Origin: Eumeta japonica
Lineage: Eukaryota > Arthropoda > Insecta > Lepidoptera > Psychidae
Assembly (NCBI GenBank): GCA_005406025.1
Contig: BGZK01000860.1
Location: 124,001-188,000, forward strand
Length of the DNA: 64,000 nucleotides
Direction: 5' to 3'
Shown: one piece after another, positions 59,062 to 64,000 of the stretch
How the letters are laid out: the number at the start of each line of letters is the position of its first letter
Numbering within the stretch: position 1 is the stretch's first letter
Notes under the pieces: generated by a model
What the model saw: the letters and a program-made list of their open reading frames with translations, nothing else
Database searches by the model: none
Told to the model about the DNA's origin: nothing
Translations under genes and position numbers: made by a program

Positions 59062-60085
59062 TTGACACCTCTCAAGTTTTTTTTTACGTTATTTAGTTCT
59101 TTATCTGAACTCATTTTCTATTTATAATTTTTTTTTCTATTATTTGAATAAAGCGTTGCCATGTTGCGCTATAAGCATTTTTCAAGCCCTAGATTTATTT
59201 AAATTGTATGAAAACTAGAAATTTCAATTTTTTTTTTATTTCGTTGTTTTTAGTTTTATTAAAATGCGACACAAACTGTTACAATATTATTTACATATAG
59301 TTTTATTTCACTTCAAGAATGGTTATATAGTCACTTTCAACCTCAATTTCTTAATATACTCGACCGCAGCGCCCCGTATAGTCTAGTTACACGAAACGTT
59401 ATGCAGAAAATCATAAAATAATTCCGTCGTCCTGAACGAGTTTTTATTGCTCCGGGCTAGGGAGCCGTTATCCCCAGCGGATATAGCTCCCTGTAATGCT
59501 GTTTGCGTGTATCTTTTAATGCAGTTATTTTTTTTTCTTCTTACTCGCATTTATGTTCTCATTTGTTGAGTAGGAGATAATTTTTTAATAGTACGGTAGT
59601 ATCTTTTATACTGTCATTGTCTAATAACGAAACGAATTGACTTTATTTATAAACTCAAAATTAACAATTAAAGGTAACGTAAATCTACAACCCATACAAT
59701 AAAAGGACAAATTAGATGTAAAGTGAATCTATTCGTATTACATGTAAATATGTTTCCGACGAACAGAGTACTATATTATTACTACATTTTATCGTCTTTC
59801 TCAAAGTATAAATATTGGTTGCAATTATAAATTATACTTATAAATTAGCAGTCTTTGTATAACAGATTCAAATTTTGAATACTCAAACATTTTTCTCAAT
59901 TATTCGAAGAATAGTGTTTTAACCTAAGTACCATAAGTTATTTTCAAACTCTGAAATTCATAATACGGTTCTCGTTATCCGCGTGATAGACTAGATATGA
60001 ATTTTATATAATTAAAAATCCAATATGTATTCTACGTTTGAATATTAACTTTCACATACTTAAGGTTGCAGGATTATACAGCTGT
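59062..60085. other. AT-rich spacer
   Basis: A patch at 59430-59505 ('ccgggctagggagccgttat' and 'ccccagcggatatagctccc') contains a GGGAGC/GCTCCC pair 27 bases apart. Otherwise nothing was found. Confidence 0.38.
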
Positions 60086-60185
60086 TTAATTCGCTAAGCG
60101 GCGTAGGCCTACCGTGATCTCGCGCTAATGACGCGCACAAGCGCCTTGTGTGATGACGTGTCGGTAGCTGTCGTCTCAATTGATA
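60086..60185. promoter_or_regulatory. GC-rich island
   Basis: 'gctaagcggcgtaggcctac', 'gatctcgcgctaatgacgcg', a CRE-like 'gatgacgtgtcgg' and 'tcaattgataac'. It lies ~210 bases upstream of the candidate exons at 60391 and 60601 and could be their promoter. Confidence 0.33.
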
Positions 60186-60390
60186 ACACCTCCGTTTGAA
60201 CATGCATACAACTTCTAAGAATTTCATGTATTTTCATAAATGTGTAGCGTTTTTTTGTAGTATCTTTTGGACGAAAATTTTCAATTGTTTGACCTACTGT
60301 GATATCAGTACTAGATTGAGCATTTTAATTCATGACAGACATTTCAAAATGGCGGTGTATTATCGACACGTGTATCGATATTGGTTACAG

Positions 60391-60432
60391 AGCTTAATCT
60401 ATCTGCATCAAAAGTAGTACAAGGATTGTCGC
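60391..60432 (+). other. Candidate small exon 1 (splice signals only)
   Basis: Preceded by 'cgatattggttacag' and followed by 'gtaagtat' (60433-60440), a near-perfect donor. The 42-base segment has no recognised coding meaning. Such donor strings are expected a few times per strand in AT-rich DNA of this length, so alone this is weak. Confidence 0.18.
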
Positions 60433-60600
60433 GTAAGTATAATATTGCATTCGGTGATTGAAGTGACGCTGTGCCAATTACTATCTACTTATATATTTTT
60501 ACGTTCTCAGTGAGATTACTTTCTATTCAATTTCAATTCTACGCTTGGCTACGTATATACGTTAATAGTAGCACATTAAGATTCACTTGTATGTTTTCAG

Positions 60601-60646
60601 CTATGCGTGCGTTTCGCGTGCTTAGTCTTTGTGTTGAAGCGTTCTC
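60601..60646 (+). other. Candidate small exon 2 (splice signals, CG-rich body)
   Basis: A 46-base segment lies between acceptor-like 'cttgtatgttttcag' (60586-60600) and donor 'gtaagtatg' (60647-60655). Unlike its flanks the body is CG-rich ('ctatgcgtgcgtttcgcgtg'). All three forward frames were considered: one starts ATGCGTGCGTTTCGCG. It could be an internal exon of a non-coding RNA, a microexon, or a first exon if 'ttcagct' is an initiator. Confidence 0.25.
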
Positions 60647-60655
60647 GTAAGTATG

Positions 60656-62264
60656 TCGTTTTGTATTACTTTTCAAATACTTACCTATCTGGCAAGTAAC
60701 TCGTCTTATATTAAGCTATACATTATGATAACGCTTATTTTAGATACTGTGTTCTCGTGTTCGATGTGCATATATTTAGATTCACTATTACGATTATTCC
60801 TTTTTTTATTTTTATTTATTATTGAGTATATGAATGACGTCTAATAATATAACACCTCCTTAGTATAGTTTCACATAAATAATATAATTATTCAGACCGT
60901 AAATCTATCGTAGAAATGGAAATTACAATATTGAATAACGGGCAAGCTGCACTTAGGTTGGCGTGAGGCCGAGCCGTGTTAATAAAAACCTTTTTATTTC
61001 TGTTTTATTACATAACAGAACGGCGACTAATCGACCGTTGGCCTTCGAGATATGTCGAGAAATGAAAATGGAAATTTTAAAATTTTATTATGCATCATTC
61101 ACGTCGATTCCATGTACTTGTCGGTTACTTTTACGTTTACGATTATACGGTTTGGCTATTTCATTGTTATATGATAAGAGCAAGAGGTTAAAAGTTGTAC
61201 AAAACATCACAAATTTAGTATTATATGAAAAACATTTTTTTTTTTGCATAAGTAAAACTTCGTTCAAGCAAATCACGTCTACATGTTTACTTTAGACAAT
61301 AAGTAATGTATATTATATAATGTAATACGTAGTTATGAATTAATTTCTATGTGTCTACATTTTGACGTGAAACTTGTAAGTAAAATGATATAATCAATGC
61401 TAATTTGGAAACATTTGTTATATTCGTTTATTTATGAATAGCACCAACTACGTTTTTCTCCAAATGTATACATTATTTAGCAATGTTTTCGTTGACCAAT
61501 AGTATGGGTTTAATGAGTTTTTTTCCTTAAACATGAGCATGATATTTCAGTTAAATTTTAAGAAATCATCCAGCATTAATACGCCATTTTCATATATAAT
61601 GAAAATGGGGTACAAGTCTTTGTATACAGAAATTATTAATACTAACAGCAAATGTTGTATTTTGAAATGAAGTTTGGTCTTAAATGACAGAATAATAATT
61701 GATCTAATATAAAAGCTGTAGACAAATGCTTTATACAAACAATTACAATGTTAGCTTCATTAACGAGTTGAGTACTTGCCCCAAGTAAAATTTGAAACAT
61801 CGCTATTTGTACGAGGTGTGCTCATTACGCTGAGAGTGCTCTTAAATAAAGCAACTTTGAAAGTTTGATGAGCCACGTCTGACTTCCTTACGGATACTCG
61901 ACAAGGCTTAAAATTTATCTTACAACTGGCAGAGGTCGCGAGGTGTATTTTAAACGGAACATTTGCTTCTAAAAGCATTTTGTATTAGCTATAGGTTTAA
62001 TTTTAATTTTTAGATTTAGCTATTTCTACCTGATATAGAAAACAGAGGTCGAGATTAGTCATGAGAAAGCAAGTGCAAAAGATTTTAATGCTATAATTGC
62101 AAAAAAGCGCATTTAGCGTTACGATCAGGCCATACTAATCCGAATATAACAATGTATCTCTATTCAAAGCGTATGTCCAAAATATAAATTAGAAATGCTT
62201 TTGTGTTAGATTCAAGCATTCTTATCATAAATAGTAACTTCTATTTAATAGTTCTTAAGTGCTT
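60656..62264. other. AT-rich spacer with unrecognised ORF
   Basis: A 110-codon plus frame at 60963-61295 begins in a balanced patch ('ggttggcgtgaggccgagcc') and has no recognised domain. The opposite strand is also partly open. No repeats were recognised. Confidence 0.33.
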
Positions 62265-62329
62265 ATTCGTTTATTGTGTTAAATCTATTATCAAATTATT
62301 TGATAATAAATTTAACACAATAAACGAAT
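62265..62329. repeat. Long near-perfect palindrome
   Basis: Arms 62265-62296 and 62298-62329 are 32 bases each with a single mismatch (C at 62279) around a one-base centre. The outer part is ATTCGTTTATTGTGTTAAAT. As RNA it would be a 32-bp hairpin with almost no loop. Confidence 0.95.
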
Positions 62330-62569
62330 TTACATAATTAGTAAACAAAAATTAAATAGGTTACATAGTAGATAAAACTTTGAATGTAAAAGGAGCCGTA
62401 GAAAATAACTAATAGAATATGTTGTTATTTGTAAGAATGCATTGTAAAGTAGTGTTCACTAAATTATTTCGATAAAGATGTTGATGAATATTTTTTATAA
62501 AATTGTAATCAGGCTAGTATCATTTTTTTTTAATTTATTTCTAAACTCACGCTTATTTTCCAATTTCCT

Positions 62570-62835
62570 AGAAAGGTAGGAAGAGACCATAGATCTTTAC
62601 ATGATGCGATCTTTGTATACCTACCTCTCTTACTTCACTAACATTCATCTACTATTTCATCCTAGTTCGTCGGTTTCTGGTCTTTAAAATATTGACCCTT
62701 CTTTAAACTTTGCCGACTGTCTCATCACACACATTCGCTTCATATGTTTGTTTTATCAGTGTATCTTCATTAATTCTTTCCACATGGTCAGACCACGGCA
62801 ATGTGTCTCAAATTAAGCAACGAGGCTTGTGCAAT
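62570..62835 (-). pseudogene. LINE (RTE-like) polyprotein C-terminal fragment
   Basis: The minus-strand frame reads WSDHVERINEDTLIKQTYEA, then NVCDETVGKV and a stop, then NILKTRNRRTRMK, two stops, then MNVSEVREV. It follows the order of the post-RT C-terminal region in insect RTE-like polyproteins (W-GHV-RM, then K-R-, then A-R/S-REV). Stops and a deletion before NILK show it is dead. It differs from the 42885-43365 fragment, which ends in a GHIARR-type motif. Confidence 0.65.
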
Positions 62836-62884
62836 CGGTACCAAATCGTTGATATAATACATATATACTTTTTTTTGTGAATAT

Positions 62885-63060
62885 ATATAATCACTCAGAC
62901 TCAAGACAAGCACTATTTTTTAATCAAATAAATAAATATTTGTCTTGTGCGGGAATCGAACTCACAGTCAACGTTCGATTCCCGCACAAGAAGAAAAAAT
63001 TATTCAATTTATTAAAAAATAATATTTGCCTTTCGTCCGAGTGTTTCTATTTATATTAGA
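62885..63060. mobile_element. Two SINE 3' ends in inverted (head-to-head) arrangement
   Basis: CTTGTGCGGGAATCGAAC (62944-62961) and GTTCGATTCCCGCACAAG (62973-62990) are a perfect 18-base inverted pair around an 11-base centre. Outside them each arm continues with the same AT-rich SINE tail ('...caaataaataaatatttgt' on the left; its diverged inverse on the right) and a 'gactcaag' or 'gtccgagtg' end. So two copies of the SINE 3' part meet at their B boxes. The same part occurs singly at 11955-12110. Confidence 0.7.
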
Positions 63061-63064
63061 CGTA

Positions 63065-63210
63065 TAATTATAGAAAAGTCATTACAAAAATTGCCATAAT
63101 AAATATAGAATTTTTAATATAAGATAAAAGACAATATTTTAGCATTATATGTAATAAACGTTTAGTAATAAACAACAAATTATATTGTGTAAAAAAAATA
63201 TTTTTAGTAA
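63065..63210. other. AT-rich spacer
   Basis: Nothing recognised. Confidence 0.4.
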
Positions 63211-63365
63211 TTCAGAGAAGAGAACGCCCCCGCCTATTTAGTGTATGATATTTTCTAGTTGCTCCACTTCGTCAACCGACCGGTGGCACCAAATGTTTAT
63301 ACGATCCGCTAAGGTACACACGTAGTAATAACCCCTTCGCCGCACTTTCAGAAAATACTCGTTGC
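63211..63365. promoter_or_regulatory. Balanced island
   Basis: 'gagaacgcccccgcctattt', 'gtcaaccgaccggtggcacc' and 'acgatccgctaaggtacaca' stand out from AT-rich flanks. ACCGACCGGT is near-palindromic. No open frame. Candidate regulatory element. Confidence 0.25.
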
Positions 63366-64000
63366 ATTACTTGCATTTTGTGTACTCATAGTCAAGCGTT
63401 TTCATTACAATTACATTAAACAATTAAGAATTTCAATCTATATCAATTCTAACCAATGGGACTCAACCAAATATATAATGTTGATATTAAAATTTCGGAA
63501 ATATTCCTTTTTCTCATATTTTATTTTAATTTTTGTTTGTAGAAAAATGTAATTATAGATGGAAATATTACCTGTGTATTACATATAACATTTTTTTTCA
63601 AATAGTACACTTTAAGTACTACTTTACTAATTTCTTCCGAATCCTTTTCTAATGTTTGTTATGATTACTATTTGTATATGTTAATGCTGTGGTAGATTGA
63701 GTCTAACACAAATGTGTGGACTGACGTTTATAGTGCTCCTTACAACTTTAAAATGACGTAAATAAATAAAAAAATTCAAACCCGGCTGTGTGACAAACTA
63801 CTTAAAAATTTTGAAACGTTTTAATTGGATTTTTTTTTAATTTCGAACATCAGACATTTGTATTTCGCTTTTGAATCCATTCACGTCCATGACTCCACGT
63901 TATCGTTTTATAAATTTCCGATAAATATATATTATGGAAAATATTTATCTTTTTAATTGCATTTTACATATTGTATTATTTGATTGCCGATTTATTGTTT
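63366..64000. other. AT-rich spacer to window end
   Basis: Nothing recognised. Confidence 0.4.

Noticed and set aside
62973..62990. tRNA gene (B-box-like GGTTCGATTCCC strings here, at 9500, 12000 and 12094)
   Set aside because: No cloverleaf could be drawn: acceptor stem and anticodon arm are missing; these are SINE or retroelement parts.

Overview
The window is a gene-poor, strongly AT-rich stretch of an insect nuclear genome, very probably a moth or butterfly. The case for Lepidoptera rests on repeat families I recognise by type: tRNA-derived SINE pieces with a 'GGTTCGATTCCCGCACAAG'-type B box, a repeat ending in '...gtccatgggcggcg...' followed by '...tttgcccc', RTE-type LINE tails, a mariner, a GTF2IRD2/ZBED-like hAT, and non-LTR ORF1 fragments. 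I found no intact cellular protein-coding gene, rRNA, tRNA gene or CRISPR array. All long recognisable coding sequence is decayed transposon sequence, and most open frames are chance ORFs.

Layout. 1-3.8 kb: a SINE remnant, a TATA-bearing GC-rich island (about 740-830) and a lepidopteran repeat tail. 3.8-5.1 kb: a full-span but broken mariner on the minus strand. 5.1-12.3 kb: pieces of a non-LTR element ORF1 (6.6-7.7, 9.1-10.0, 11.6 kb) plus SINE pieces. 12.3-21.4 kb: AT-rich spacers with GC-rich islands, two copies of a ~475 bp hairpin-rich repeat (15.05 and 19.9 kb), an RTE-type tail, a SINE and a four-hairpin GC-rich block (18.5 kb). 21.5-25.3 kb: a dense nest with an LTR-retrotransposon integrase fragment between perfect inverted repeats, a 5'-complete hAT remnant, an unrecognised ORF piece, a SINE-like repeat and a hairpin-ended element. 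25.3-42.9 kb: mostly spacer with GC-rich islands, microsatellites, a third hairpin-ended element (35.2 kb) and degenerate pyrimidine-rich repeats. 42.9-48.2 kb: an RTE reverse-transcriptase fragment, SINE-like repeats and the third copy of the 475 bp family. 48.2-64 kb: islands, a complete 376 bp MITE, a second copy of the 9-10 kb ORF1 repeat, an endonuclease fragment of a non-LTR element, a MITE with hairpin ends, a candidate pair of small exons at 60.4-60.65 kb, a 32-bp-arm near-perfect palindrome and an inverted SINE pair.

Interpretation. The spacers contain about twenty short GC-rich islands (100-250 bp), several with homeodomain-like cores (TAATTA, TAATGG, CATAAA). This is what one expects of regulatory DNA in the desert or long intron of a developmental gene, but that is inference: no flanking gene is visible. 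The most unusual signals are (1) the three near-identical copies of the ~475 bp repeat, whose hairpin stems are kept while loops and stem lengths vary, and (2) a set of elements whose ends are small GAA-loop hairpins, with different arm sequences that still pair.
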